From contig JAAPAO010000050.1 in NCBI GenBank assembly GCA_013115145.1, positions 38,784 to 102,783 of the forward strand: a stretch of 64,000 bases of DNA, in the 5' to 3' direction. The notes under the pieces were generated by a model that worked only from the letters and a program-made list of their open reading frames with translations, made no database searches and was not told where the DNA came from. Shown here piece after piece: positions 1 to 11,170 of the stretch (its first letter is position 1; each line of letters starts with the position of its first letter). The position numbers and the translations under genes are program-made. This DNA is from Perkinsus chesapeaki. Lineage: Eukaryota; Perkinsozoa; Perkinsida; Perkinsidae.

Positions 1-34
1 GTTGTGTTACACAACGGGATGAGGCATACACAAC

Positions 35-382
35 TTGTGTATCGAGGTGGATTGGTCGGCCTTCAACTGTCAAGGTGTCGTTGTGGCCGTTGCTAGGTGC
101 CTCATTCCGAGGCGCGGTGCCCTAGGCTGGTTGCACCTCCGAGAAAGCAGGTATAATCACTATGAACTCAAAAATGACGCATCAAGCAAAAGTGGTTACG
201 ATTTCTTGATCAATCGAACGGCGAGGCTTTGTTCGGCACCACTATATTTTGGTACTGGGGATCTCACCGAGTTCGAATATGATCAGAAAAGGGGTGTGTT
301 GGTTACCACTATTAACAACACTTCACATACTATGATTGCTGGTAGATGCCCCAAGTGGCCTTCTCCTAATGAGGAGGTATGA
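35..382 (+). CDS. hypothetical protein fragment or exon
   Basis: An open frame of about 115 codons that I do not recognise. It has no ATG at its left end (the first possible start is TTG), so it may be an internal exon or the 3' part of a gene lying left of the window. The composition looks protein-like: mixed residues, cysteines near the start and end, and two N-glycosylation-type sites (NRT, NNT) in the second half. It ends at a TGA followed by AT-rich DNA without genes. It could also be chance. Confidence 0.35.
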   Translation: MCIEVDWSAFNCQGVVVAVARCLIPRRGALGWLHLRESRYNHYELKNDASSKSGYDFLINRTARLCSAPLYFGTGDLTEFEYDQKRGVLVTTINNTSHTMIAGRCPKWPSPNEEV

Positions 383-1954
383 TATATTTAGCGCTTGCGT
401 AATTGCAGTGATTTTATGGATTTTATGGAGATGGTAGCTAATGGTATAGAGCTAATACCTTATTATCTATAGTTATGATCAGATTAGAAAACTGATTGAT
501 GGCGTTTTAATGCCAGTAAATCGTTATCAGACTTAATGTTAGTAAATAGTCGTTCCGTGTAGGAACCCCAATATTACAAGATTAGCTGTATGTGATGTGA
601 CCGATTACTTGTTGACGAATAGCTACGATGCCTTGTATGAGGCTTTGAGAACGCTTTATACTTAGGGTTTTTTTATTGTTACTGTTGCTCGGTCAACCAT
701 TATCACTACAAGCACTAGATGAGCGATCATCCATCTGGCAGAGCTAGTGTTGAGTTAGAAGAAGACGAAGCCTCGGTTCACGGTTCCGTCCATAGTCAGC
801 CCGAAGCCGTACCGCAACAGTAATCATACCCGGATGTGGTTTACCAGATTGGATCTGGTGACTCGTAAGTAATCCATATTTTACGAGAATCTTATCATCC
901 TACTCCACAAAGGACTATCATGACTCTTGACGGATGGTATTCTTCCTACTCGTTCACCACTAAAGATAGTCGATGATAGTCTGTGGAGAATTTACCGAGG
1001 TTACTGTTATAGGTGGCCTGGTGCTCACTACTCAATGTCTCTCAAATCGGAACTTTGACTCGCAATTTTCTTTGGATTTGGTCACTTCATCATCTCGTAT
1101 GGATAAGTGTAGTGCAGCCAGAGGCGGTTAGCTGGCTCGCACTCCGCGCTCTAAACTGAGCTCGCGACGCCGAATCTCTTTGCTTCCCTACCCTGTACGT
1201 GTTCTTGTGATGCGGATGCTCATTTTTGCTGATAGCTATACTTTTATTAACTTTGGTATTTCGATGCCTTACTTCACACTGGCCGGTGCTGGGGAGCGCT
1301 TGCCCGGCGCGTCGACCAGTCGAGTAGGTGTGATTGTCTCGTGCCCGTTGTATCTCTTTATAGTACTAAGCTGACATTTTCTGATGGTGAATCCTTCTTC
1401 GTCTAATGTCCCGACTGTTGGGTGTGCACCAGAAAACGATTGGCTTGATCCCGCTACGGCTACAGCATGCTCTTCCCCCGGGAATCGCGAGTCGGAACTG
1501 ATACATCCTTTTCAGCCCCTATAATGAGTGGTACAGTTGCTATTTTATTGGGTTTGGGTGTCGAGCCTTGAAACATAAGACGCCTTCGATCTGAATCACA
1601 TTGTAACTAAACCTTTGTCAAACATGAATGCTTATTGTCATTTTTGGGGAAGACATTGTTGCTTGAAAATTTGTCAAACTTGCTCGGGAATTAACTGTAA
1701 CGAGCAATATAAAATAGTAAGTATAATATGAGATGTTACATTTGAAACATATAGAGATGGATATGTGAATTGCACATTGTGCAACATTACATCTGATAGC
1801 GGCTCAAGTTATTGGGGAGAGCATCACAAATGGTCCTTCTGGCTCGCAGCGATCTGAAGACTTTGAGATCTGAAGACTTTAAGATTTCCACCACTCTGTC
1901 GATGTGTGGCTGCAATCGGTTGGGAGTGGCATCAGCATGCATCTATTCATAGGG
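383..1954. other. no gene recognised
   Basis: Only short, unconvincing frames are visible. Around 1852-1890 an 18-bp direct repeat built on GATCTGAAGACTTT occurs twice. I see no RNA gene. Confidence 0.4.
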
Positions 1955-2230
1955 TCACCGTATTAGGTTGTTAGTTATCTTTCCTGATTCCTCACTTTCG
2001 CAACTCAAAGGATGTTGAGCACGAACTCCTATAACACCTGAGAAAGTGCGAAGTTTTGTGCCTGAGTTCATTCCTGGACTCCAGAGTCTGGAGATGAAAT
2101 ATTCAGCCATTCCTGACGGTGCCAATGGGAGTACCAATAATGCTTGTGGTCTCTCATATCCATGGTTGACATCACTGGAGCTACGCTCTGGCTCACAACA
2201 CGGGAGGCGGTATGGTTGACAGAAGCACAT
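1955..2230 (-). CDS. weak hypothetical ORF
   Basis: A frame of about 91 codons, not recognised, with an ATG at its right end and three cysteines in the first dozen residues. It lies downstream of the UGGT stop and on the same strand. There is no homology clue and no clear splice structure, so it may be noncoding. Confidence 0.2.
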   Translation of the reverse strand: MCFCQPYRLPCCEPERSSSDVNHGYERPQALLVLPLAPSGMAEYFISRLWSPGMNSGTKLRTFSGVIGVRAQHPLSCESEESGKITNNLIR

Positions 2231-2434
2231 TCATGAGCGTACTCACAGGTGAGAAAATATGCCTCAGAACATGACCACGAAATGGTCTAGATGGCAGTGA
2301 GCCCCACCATGAACCAATCCACTTAGTTCACTGTCGTTTACGCGGGTTATGTGGGTGACTACTTTACTACTTTCAACACTAACAAACATCAACCAATGCG
2401 AAAAAACGCAGTCTTATGTACCGATACGGTCGAC

Positions 2435-5400
2435 CTATAATTTCTCCTCGAGCCGCGCCGCCTGCACTTTAGCAATCAACTTCTGAACCTCTCCCCAGTA
2501 GTCAGACCACTCAGGAATGATCCGTCTCGCCATCTCGGTCTTGGGTTCCTTAGTTAAAGGATTCTGGCACAAATCGATGGTCTTAGCAGTTGCCTTGGCC
2601 TCCTCGCCACACCATGTCTCGCACCAAAGCCAATCAGCCGGCAAGGAATAAATATGAATCTGATGCTGAGCGTAGTTCGGCAAATCCTGGTCAAGATTGG
2701 CCAAAGAGTTTGGGTCTTGAGAAAGCTGGTTGTAAACTGCCCTCAAAGAGTCACCGGCACCAGTCTTCCTAAACCTTGCAAGATCAACCACGAAGAGTGC
2801 TGATATATGATACGGTCGGCCGGCAAGATGGTTCAGCCAGTAGCCCTGTTTCCAGAATCGGAATCCTTCCGTGGACGGGTTCGTGTCGCCCATAGGAGTG
2901 AAGCCGTAGACCTTCCCTTGCAGGTCCATATCCCACAGCTCCCTCACGTCAGCACGCACGACTTGATCAGCATCTATGAAAATTATGCGATTGACGCTAG
3001 GCGGGAAGAGGACGTCCAAGAACAGAATCTTATAGGCCCAAATCAGCCTTTGCTTCTCGGATTGCGGATTGAGCCAGGTCGGCCATTTATACGTCACAAA
3101 ACGATATTCGAAGTTGTACTCCTCAGCGAGTTGCGGAATGAACTCTCTGAACTGCGGGGAGAGGAATTGATCAACAAACCAGAAGCACAGTTTGCTTGTC
3201 GTGTGGTTCCGGACCGATAAGATCATCACCGCCAACAGCTGCTCGTAGAGGTGACCGGACGCGACCGTGAAAATGTGTATCGGGCCGTCATCATCCAGAT
3301 TGTCGTCTTGTTGGTCATATATCATCTCCCGACTCATTTCGGGTTTCAACCTCAACTTCACTGGGTAAGATGGCATCATAAATTTGTTAACATCCACAAC
3401 GTTGGTTCCCATCGCCTCGTAGACCTCTCTCCCCATCGTATCGGGCTTCAGCTGTATTGAATATCTTCCTGGATTGGCGAAGAGTTGGTAGTATCCCAGA
3501 TTTCGTATCACCCAAGTTTCAGCAAGTGGCTTGGAGGTAAGGTCCAGCAGCTGCAACTGAGCACCGTCCGCAGGCCCCCTCGGATGGCCATTAGCATCGA
3601 CATCATACGACTGACCCTCGACGTACAACTGCTTCAAAACATACCTGACAGGATGATGATACGCGTTGCTCCCCACCAGACTTACTGGGCTTCAACTATT
3701 TCTTCATCTGCCGGAGTTATTCTGATATTGTCCATATCAACTCTCCCCTTGCGACTGCTCACTTGCCAGTTCGGCAACACATCCATCCCCAGTGTCAAGG
3801 TGTTCCTTGAGGGCTCCAGGATGAACTCTGCCGCCCCTCCTGCCGTAACACTTCTATGCCAGCTCTTTAAAGGGTACTCTGAATACTTGTCCTGCGGTGT
3901 CAGGACCATTCGAGCGCCAAAACCGTCCAAGACGTCATTCAGATATTTAATCACCATCAAAGCGCTCCTACCAGAGTCGGTTAAAGGATCAATACTGGCC
4001 ACCATCTCCAATACTAAATTCCCGCGCGCCACTAAATTGAAAGCCGCCAGTGGGGTATTTTTAAACGACTTTTGCAGCCCTTCCTCCATCACTTCTCGAT
4101 GAGGATTCTCAACAGCGGCAATTGATTGAACGAAACTGTTCGCCACCGCGCACGCCAATGGCCCCAAACTTCCGCAATTTCCCTGCTCTGCCTTGTACGA
4201 CCCGAAAAGTGCCTCCACGAACTCCTCTAAAATTGGCTCAACCTTGGCTACGTCGAGCTCAAGCTTCTTCCCATTGACAATCATCGTCACTTCCGCAGCA
4301 TCACTCACCCCAGCCGCATGAATGAGCTCTCGAGCAGCCTTCATGGCATCGTCCGATGGAATCTTGCCACACTTGCTCATCTCGAAGTTCCTCAACGCAT
4401 CGAAGCTGTCCACACATCCCTGCAGCCTGCTATTAGTTGCGTCATCGGCTCCTAAAACTGTCATGATAGCGCCGGGGCGACCCTCCAAAAATTTTCCGAT
4501 TTTTTTAACAACCTCAATTTTCGACTCCACATTCTCCTTTCCACCGCCGACCACCACCATAACATGTAGCGGCGTCTCTACAGTTCCAGCTGCCATCAAA
4601 TGCGTCACGCGCCCCAAAATTCTCATCGGCAGCTGAACTGTGCTCTTCTCGTCGGTTTCGTCGGTGAATAATGCCGGATGATAGACCGAAGACAAGTACT
4701 TGACGCTTTTCTCGGGGAAAATAATCTCCCTTATGACGTCGTTAATCTCCTCATCTTCACTGTCCATATTCTCGTCCTTCTGTTTTTCAACATGTCTGGT
4801 GTACCATGCAGCTGCCAATGCCTGGAAATCCTCCCCAATAAACACAGCAGTGTCCGCCAAATTCTCGCTCACCAACCCGTTCACCACGACGCTCGGAAAG
4901 GGCAGACCCTTCGTCGCGGCCCACGCCTGTCCTCTCCTGACTATCTCCGGAACATCCTCTCCACTTTCCGGGAGTTCCTCCAGCAAGACATCCTCACAGA
5001 TCTTCTCGATGCTTTCAATCGTCATCACATCCTCTTCATCACCGTTTGCCGCCCGCACCAGCCCCGCCAGAAACTGCCGAACCTTCTTCATATCTTTCTT
5101 ACGTCCGCTCCCATAAACTTCACCGAAACACTCGGCGGCTCGCGCCCCCTCCGGCGTTCTTGTATCCGGCACCAGCGCTATCCTCGCTGGAAACGGCTGT
5201 GTCATTAGCCTGCCGACCGTTTCCAAGACTTGACTGCGATCAGATAGATCAATAAGAAAAATGATATCGAAAATAACTCTTTTTAGCGGAGCGATGCCTC
5301 TATGACCCATCATCAACATCTGAATGATGATATCCAAATCATCTCCCCAGCGGCTCGTTTGCGGATCTTTCAGAACATTATAAACATACGCCGGTCCGAC

Positions 5401-6902
5401 GCCATCCTCCTCCTCCACAGGTCGCCATTCCAACCGACCAGCAGACGCCACACGTGTTGCTCCTCTGACCATCTCTGCCGCCGCTGCCTCCGACATTCCA
5501 AGTACAACTAGCTCCTCCACGGCCAAATAAATCGGCATCAGCTTCTCCATAATCGGATGAAGCTTTATCATATTTTCATCCATAGGTTCGCCCGAACTCA
5601 ACAAATACGCTCCGGCCTGGGGAACCTTTGCAAGCTCAGCCACTTGCTCTTTGGCCGCACTGCTCACTGTCGCCTCGCTCAGTTCGACGACCCTCCCCGG
5701 AAAATTCCTCAAAATTTCAATTGCTTCAGAAATATTACCACTAGCAGCTTCCAAAAACTGTGCTCCGACCGAAGTCAATTCCCAGGCCTTCAATTTCCGA
5801 TCTGCCGGACTCAACAACTTTTCCATTTTAAGATTCACCTTCGCCTTGGAGAAATCAACATCCGGATATCTCTCCTGCAACCTGCCCCAACACACCCCCG
5901 CCTCACCACATCCGCCGTCGCTTTGCTCCTCGAGCTCGGTCTTGTCACTCTCCGAATCCGCTGAAGCCTTGTATTCGGAGTTCTTTATCGTCAGCCCCAC
6001 ACCGTACCCAGCGATTGCCTCCCGAGGCTTAGCAGCGACATTTCCACCACCGTCACCGTGACGGAACAGGACCCTGCAGCTCTCGCAGCAATTTTCGGTA
6101 AGAGATTTCAGAACTGCAACCGACGAGAGGCTCCTCGCTTCCCCGTAGACGACCGCAGTCGTCACAGAATCTGAAAAAAGTTCTATTCTAGCGGCAGCTT
6201 CGTCCCATTTTCTATGAAATTCCCCCACCGGAATTCGGCGGCCCGATTGCGGTAATAACTATCCATTGCTGGTGAAACGCGCAACCGAAAGCAAGGTTAT
6301 AAACAAATCATCCGGGACACCTCTATCTCCTCCTTGCAGTCGTATACATGCGTTTTGTACGCTGTTAAAGCAGCAGCAGCAGCCAGAATCACATACAAGA
6401 CAGAACCCCCAAGGAGTGAACCCAACGCCCGTCGCCCCGATGCTTTACCTTCGTCACTCCCCCCTCTCTGAATCTCAATCCCTTCGAATTCTTTACTGCT
6501 GGCATTCTGAGATCTCTCCACCACACAGATATCTTCAGCCAGACAACCACTCTTCAAACCGTTCCCGTCAACCTCGACCACCACCGGGGTGTCCCTGTCG
6601 CACTCACGTCGAGCAAATCGATCGAATGATCGATAATATTCCACCATCGGTGAGAAGCATCGATTCTCTACCATAACCTTCAATAACGACTTCGCGTTCT
6701 GGCTCTTCAGCAACTTCTCCGCGGTAATATTCGTAGTGAGATACTCGCGGGCCTGATCCCCTCCCAAATGCGACAAGAATTCAACCGTTTGGGACTCCTC
6801 CTTAACCATCGGCCACGACGATTCCAGCGAGACCTTCACAGTGTGACTGTTAAGAACATCAGCGCCGATGAGGCACACGATGCAGAGATAATCCAATCTC
6901 AT
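2435..6902 (-). CDS. UGGT: UDP-glucose:glycoprotein glucosyltransferase
   Basis: This ER-lumen folding sensor re-glucosylates misfolded N-glycoproteins so that they rebind calnexin or calreticulin. Model: exons 6902-6449, 6170-3686 and 3644-2435, about 1382 residues, somewhat short for the family. The start encodes a signal peptide followed by the UGGT N-terminal motif VKVSLESSWP. The large middle exon holds the thioredoxin-like domains (AVVYGEA, then a YGVGLTIKNSEYK-like segment). The last exon begins with YVLKQLYVEGQ and PRG, then the GT24 catalytic domain (IHIFTVASGHLYE, FIDADQVV with its DxD, NLDQDLPN). The 41-nt intron 3685-3645 (GTAAGT...CAG) explains an apparent stop, so this is not a pseudogene. 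Intron 1 (6448-6171) is the less certain one; its phases fit. The C-terminus reads EEKL rather than a standard KDEL-type signal. Confidence 0.93.
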
Positions 6903-7144
6903 AGTTATAAAAACTGAGACGCGGGAACACAGAGTTTAAAGGACGAATTCGAAGCATTCTCCAAACTCCACCTATATGCCTATTCTCACGGCAAGCAAGG
7001 CTCCGCTGTGATCCAAAGCCTCGGGTACTCCCCCGTAACTCAGCAACATCGATGGTGATGAAAACCCCGTGAAAGGGGGACAATAAAATCTCATAAGGCA
7101 CATCGCATTAGCGCCTAAGCCTCAGCCTACCAAAACGATCACCT

Positions 7145-10100
7145 CTACAAACCCAACTCGGCCCTCAGCTCCCCAGAGACCCTCTGCATCTGAGCTAGCG
7201 TACCCGTGGTGATTCTGATGAAACCTGGGAATCTTCCGTGGATGTCCCTGAAGAAATGAAATCAAGCATCGCCATATAGAGCCCTAGTAGAACAAATACA
7301 CGATGTACTTATAACGCTATGCCGACAGATGCTTTAGCACTGAGATTGGTGAAGCCATGCTATAAACTGCTTAGGTACATAATTAAAGCCTTACACTCTT
7401 CTGTCAAGCATTATTAAAAGCAGATTCGAGTTTCCCTTCAATTTGTAAATATAATATTAAATTAACTATATAACATATACACTGCGACTGGTCAAATTCT
7501 CATCAAGGGTGTAAGAACCAACGAGTTCCCCAAGGATATGTTCCAAATACGTCTACGCTCCAAGTTTCAGAGCCAAACTCCTTATCGGTAATTAAGAAAG
7601 CTGGGCAGAATCGGTCTGGTGGTATAATCCTTCTCTCACAGCTACAATTCATCTTATTGCACGATAAATACCTATTTATCGATCAAATCGAGTATCTCCA
7701 GTGAATGCTTTACCGAGCATGCCACAGAGCGACACGGAAGGGTAGGAAAACTACGTCACGTCTCAGGCTGCTGCTTGCCCGACGCCCCGAAGAAAATGCC
7801 CCTGCCAAGATTCGAACCCACGCCCTTCTACTACCTCAAAAATATGTCCCTCTTAGTCATCCTTTCGACTATATCCACCGGTGACACGCCCTCAGGCATC
7901 TTTACACACAGGAAATTGCCGCCACCTGCCTTCGCCTCGAGCCCCGCCTTCTGCAGATCCTCCACAAGCCAGTCACGAGCCTCGCAGACCTCCTTGGCAT
8001 ACGCCATATAAAAATCACGATTCTTGAGTGCCTCCGATGCGGCCAACTGTGCCAGCATGTTCACCGACTTGGTGTTATATAATTTTTTCATCTCTAAACA
8101 GACAAATATATCTTTTTGCTCGCATGCACACATCGACCTACCTCCGATAAGATCTTCATGAGCCATCAGGAACCCAATTCGGAGCGCCGCCAAGCCGAAA
8201 CATTTCGAAAACGTGCGAGTGACGATGAGATTCGGCAACTTCTGGACAAGACTAGCTGACGACGGCAATCTCGCAAACTCGTGATACGCTTCATCTGACA
8301 GTAAAACACAAACCTGAATGCTCTCCCGAGCTGTAGGGGACACCACAGAGTCCCCTGCCTAAGAAATTGTCGATCCAATACCGCTAAGTTATCACACTAC
8401 CAATCCTGACTGGTAATATGCCAATTCACCCTTGCCTGCCGAAACTGCTCGTGCTTGCACCGTCGAAGATCAAGTAGGATACAAGCGGCATTTTGCGAGC
8501 GTCAGAGTTTCGCGGCTAAGCAAAGCTGATAGTTCTACGTCACAAAACGGTAATCGAAGTTGTACTCCTCAGCGAGTCGCGGGATAAACTCTCTGAACTG
8601 GGGGGGGAGAGGAATTGATCAACAAACTAGAAGAACAGTTCGCTTCTGGTTAGGGTTTTCGTTAGTGAAACTGAGGAAAATCATATTCTCTTGGACGGTC
8701 TCCTATTAACGTCACGATTTCCTTCCAATTCAAAGACTATCATTTTCACCCTTCTTACCGGCAATAATAACCCTTCCAGGATTCTCCTTGCAAACCTTCT
8801 CTATGAAATCAGGATGCCATTCCGTACCTGTCACGCGCCACGAAACTCTGCTATCTATCACACAGTTGTCGCCTTACCAGTCGGATTGTTCGGGGATATC
8901 AAATAAACCACCTTCGGGTCCACCTCGGCGATTTTTCCCCTCAACTCATCTGAGCAAGAACATTCTCATCTTCCCTAGCTTGGCCAACTTTCCCACTTTC
9001 ATCGTTCTTGAACGGATCCTTCAACTCCATTTTCACATGTTGGGCGTGACAGCCATCTATAAAAATACCAACCTGAATCACAGCACACTTCCGGCGGCGC
9101 CTCAGTGACATAGAATATATGCTCTCTGCTTTCTCTTAGACCAGTCCGCCGGACTGGACCAGTCCGGACTAAGTCCGGAAGTTCCCCCGCCGAGTAGCCA
9201 TGCACTCCCTTATGTTGAAGGGGGCAAAAAAGTTACAGAAATTCCATCGAAAATTTTTTCCGGTAAGATATTTTAACAAACCTATGCAGCCATTCTCGGT
9301 TTGTCCATCACAGCTGTCATTGGCGAAAGACATTCGGCTGCCCGACAAACCTCACACTATTCCCACACAGATTGCTATTTGATAGCGACGCCGACCTCTT
9401 CGATAAAATGCACGAATCTCCGAATTGAATTAGCAAGCAGTAGAATCCTTTTATTACTACCTGGGGATAGCTCGGTTGAGGGACCAAAGCCTTGTCGCCG
9501 GGAGCCAGGAACGTATCCATGATCAAACGAAGACCGTCGTCGCTGAGGGAGCAGAATTGTTGACTACATCTATGCTATGGAAGGAAAACACTTCAAACAC
9601 TTAAGCGCACAACTCACGGGCATATTTATCCCTCCGGGAAGATACCTCCGCAAAAGCAAGAAGACTTATTTTATTGATATATATAATATAGGATATAGAA
9701 CTAGTAATATAATAACACTAATACTACATCCGTAAGACTAACGTAAGCCGCTATGACGTCCAAGGAAGTAGTCTATATCCTGTTATCGAGAAGCAGTGCT
9801 ATCGACCTATTAATAGAGCAAGGAGGATACGATAGTTGCTTTGGTATTATACATAATACATGATTAATATGATATTTTAATTTTAATTTCCAACCCTCCC
9901 CCCAGCACTACCTTCCATTATTAACAAGAATATGCTTCCTGTTTAGATTAACATGCTTGGTAATCTCCTCCATACAAGCATCACCGCCCAAGCTAGGATA
10001 CCACGGCAAAGTTAGACGACCATCCTGCGACTGCAGGAAGGATAGTAACCTATTCGTTACAGCCGCCGGAGGAGCCACTGTGGCCTGAGGGATTATTGAT

Positions 10101-10443
10101 TCTGTCAGCATTGGTGTACATCTTCATGTCTTAGGGAGGGATGAATTACTCAATCGATGGTTCGATTCCCAGCCTAGTCAGTTTTCTTCGCATTTATTCA
10201 GCCACTCATCACTATCATATTCTCTACGTATCCAAGCTTGAAGCTCGCAAGATACTACATAGGTCACCTTCCCGCTAATACTACCTCGTTGTAATCCAAT
10301 TTAAGTGCGGCCTTCAAATCTTTACTATCTCTTAACACCTGATTCAGACTATCTGGAGGAGAGTAGACCTTAACATGCGACAGAGGCGCCACTGGACGAC
10401 CCCCGCTGGAACCAGAAAAACGACGAATGCCGACGCGAAGCAT
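7145..10443 (-). CDS. hisC: histidinol-phosphate-type aminotransferase (PLP, class I/II)
   Basis: PLP-dependent aminotransferase. HisC converts imidazole-acetol phosphate to histidinol phosphate in histidine synthesis. Nine exons: 10443-10285, 10084-9912, 9542-9461, 9072-8997, 8949-8878, 8827-8759, 8294-8142, 8093-7835, 7247-7145. All phases close, giving 381 residues. Visible in order: an arginine/serine-rich leader (MLRVGIRRFSGSS) that could be an organelle transit peptide; LKLDYNEA (the family N-E substrate loop); NNGSDDGLRLIMD; SPNNPTG; DEAYHEF; the Schiff-base lysine in TFSKCFGLAALRIGF; and the C-terminal FIRITTG. Intron 6 (8758-8295) carries a copied piece of UGGT, and intron 2 (9460-9073) carries chained palindromes. 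Fold family is sure. The exact substrate is inferred; an aromatic or other subgroup I-beta aminotransferase is possible. Confidence 0.88.
8535..8650 (-). pseudogene. UGGT gene fragment copied into an intron
   Basis: About 115 bp inside aminotransferase intron 6 align to UGGT exon 3 at 3089-3203, in the same orientation, with roughly 90% identity by eye. Shared blocks include ACGTCACAAAACG, GAAGTTGTACTCCTCAGCG and GAGAGGAATTGATCAACAAA. The source encodes part of the GT24 domain (around FVDQFLSPQFREF). A longer G run and several substitutions break the frame. No flanking UGGT sequence is shared. Confidence 0.85.
9141..9178. repeat. three chained 1-nt-spacer palindromes
   Basis: Within aminotransferase intron 2: CCAGTCCG-C-CGGACTGG (9141-9157), GGACTGG-A-CCAGTCC (9151-9165) and CCGGACT-A-AGTCCGG (9164-9178) overlap, so each arm is the inverted copy of its neighbour around a single central base. 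Confidence 0.9.
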
Positions 10444-11170
10444 TTAAATCGATGGACAAAGAAATGCCTGAATCGCCGAGCTCAATCAACGGCCGGCCTA
10501 CCAGTCCCACATATCAAACCTAGCTCACAACCTCCGAACTCTATTACAGGACATCGCGCTAGTGGGAAGACAGTTTACATCCTAACTTACACTGCGACGG
10601 CACCACCTCCCCGACAAGACGACCATGAAGCTGCTAATTGCTAACAGGGGATACTCACGATGTTCCTCGATGGTAACAAAGCATAATACCCGAATACGGT
10701 GAATAATGCAAACCCCAAACTACAAAGCTGCATACGCACTAGTGTATCGATGAACGTGTATATTATCAACAACGAGAAAAAAGTTTTCCACAACAGTACT
10801 TATAATACTACTATAATACTTACTATAAAAATTTTTAACAGACATAATCGGGGTCGACTCGGTAAGACTGCCGGCGCGTCTCCTCAGATTCTTACGGGTG
10901 CGACGGTATCGCCACCCAACCACCCGAGGATGAGGACTAGGGCCAAGTGACGAATTACAGTCTACTCAAGCTCCATCAGTTTCTATAGTACCTACCAGAA
11001 AACCCGAAACCCAAAAACCCGATTAAACTAAAACCCAACAACCGTTCTCTTCCTAAGACTGACTACCCTCACTTCTCAATAATAAAAATAACATGACTTT
11101 TGTAGCACAGAAGAGGGAAATTAGAAGACACTCATCACCGTCAAGGTCGCGGGTTCAATCCTCGGGAGCT
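10444..11170. other. intergenic, no gene recognised
   Basis: A 727-bp gap between the aminotransferase start and the phosphate-carrier stop. The short frames here have no splice or family support. It should contain the aminotransferase promoter, but I recognise no element. Confidence 0.4.

Noticed and set aside
3645-3685. Stop and frame change in the middle of UGGT, suggesting a pseudogene
   Set aside because: A 41-nt GTAAGT...CAG intron restores the family sequence IVEAQYVLKQ exactly.
3485-6061. Several long plus-strand frames opposite UGGT
   Set aside because: They are antisense shadows of a GC-biased coding exon; none has family motifs.
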